Assembly: GCA_028875055.1 (NCBI GenBank)
Contig: JAPPGG010000024.1
Span: 1 to 49,333 of the forward strand
Direction of reading: 5' to 3'
Length of the DNA: 49,333 nucleotides
DNA from: Chloroflexota bacterium
GTDB taxonomy: Bacteria; Chloroflexota; Dehalococcoidia; Lucifugimonadales; UBA3495
In this document: positions 49,291 to 49,333 of the stretch, piece after piece
How the letters are laid out: each line of letters starts with the position of its first letter
Position numbering within the stretch: the first letter of the stretch is position 1
Notes under the pieces: model-generated
What the model was told of the DNA's origin: nothing
The model's input: the letters and a program-made list of their open reading frames with translations, nothing else
The model's database searches: none
Position numbers and translations under genes: made by a program

Positions 49291-49333
49291 GGGGTGTCCC
49301 CCTCACCCCTGCCCCTCTCCCTGAGGGAGAGGG
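49291..49333. repeat. REP-like hairpin at window end
   Basis: CCCCCTCACCCCTGCCCC followed by the palindrome CCCTCTCCCTGAGGGAGAGG. Same family as near 6472, 11269 and 35859; it is cut by the window edge. Confidence 0.65.

Overview
The window looks like a chromosomal stretch of a free-living, GC-rich bacterium, most likely a Chloroflexota member of the Dehalococcoidia/SAR202 kind. This is an inference from protein flavour: a DUF1501/DUF1800 pair, arylsulfotransferase, EthD, DUF885, MpaB/DUF2236, a split TPP enzyme, and a C-terminal module ending in NCWN as seen in secreted proteins of that group. Frequent TTG starts with good Shine-Dalgarno sites (rplK, rplJ, rpsF, ssb, the FemAB-like gene) are also notable. 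No rRNA, plasmid, phage, CRISPR or transposase gene is visible.

Layout. 1-5.2 kb: small catabolic or accessory genes (FAH-family hydrolase, DinB-like, HicBA toxin-antitoxin, MBL hydrolase, MDR reductase) separated by inverted arrays of a 10-bp unit. 5.4-11.9 kb: DUF3574 lipoprotein, MMPL transporter, MpaB-like oxygenase and a two-subunit TPP enzyme with a consensus promoter. 12.3-17.9 kb: informational core, with tRNA-Thr, tRNA-Tyr, tRNA-Thr, tuf, rpmG, secE, nusG, rplK, rplA, rplJ, rplL and a zinc-ribbon protein; it carries an apparent attenuator before the tRNAs, a large hairpin before nusG and an L10-type leader with intrinsic terminator. 18-23 kb: small unknown genes, then a minus-strand DUF1800-DUF1501-NHL set. 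23-24.7 kb: an AT-richer island with a frameshifted DUF4238 gene and a decayed antitoxin gene. 24.7-31.6 kb: EthD, DUF885 peptidase, a PIG-L homologue that has lost its catalytic residues, arylsulfotransferase, DUF502 and a glycosyltransferase. 31.6-35.6 kb: hom-thrC-folE-FemAB-GT4 run on the minus strand. 35.9-40.4 kb: PpiC-type foldase, rpsF-ssb-rpsR with low-complexity extensions, and glyA with a structured, terminator-containing leader. 40.7-44 kb: MgtE and a BrkB/YihY protein with an unusual 290-residue N-terminal region. 44.6-49.3 kb: broken lipoprotein gene, acyl-CoA synthetase, VapBC-like pair and SDR.

The most notable non-coding finding is a miniature inverted-repeat element at 12008-12203, with 12-bp terminal repeats flanked by a perfect 10-bp target duplication, plus one older full-length relative and three fragments elsewhere in the window. 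One fragment supplies the 3' end and stop codon of the broken lipoprotein gene. A second repeat family (inverted arrays of the decamer CACGAATNNN) and a third (G/C-rich REP-like hairpins) occupy many other intergenic gaps. All assignments were made by reading the sequence; no database search was run.
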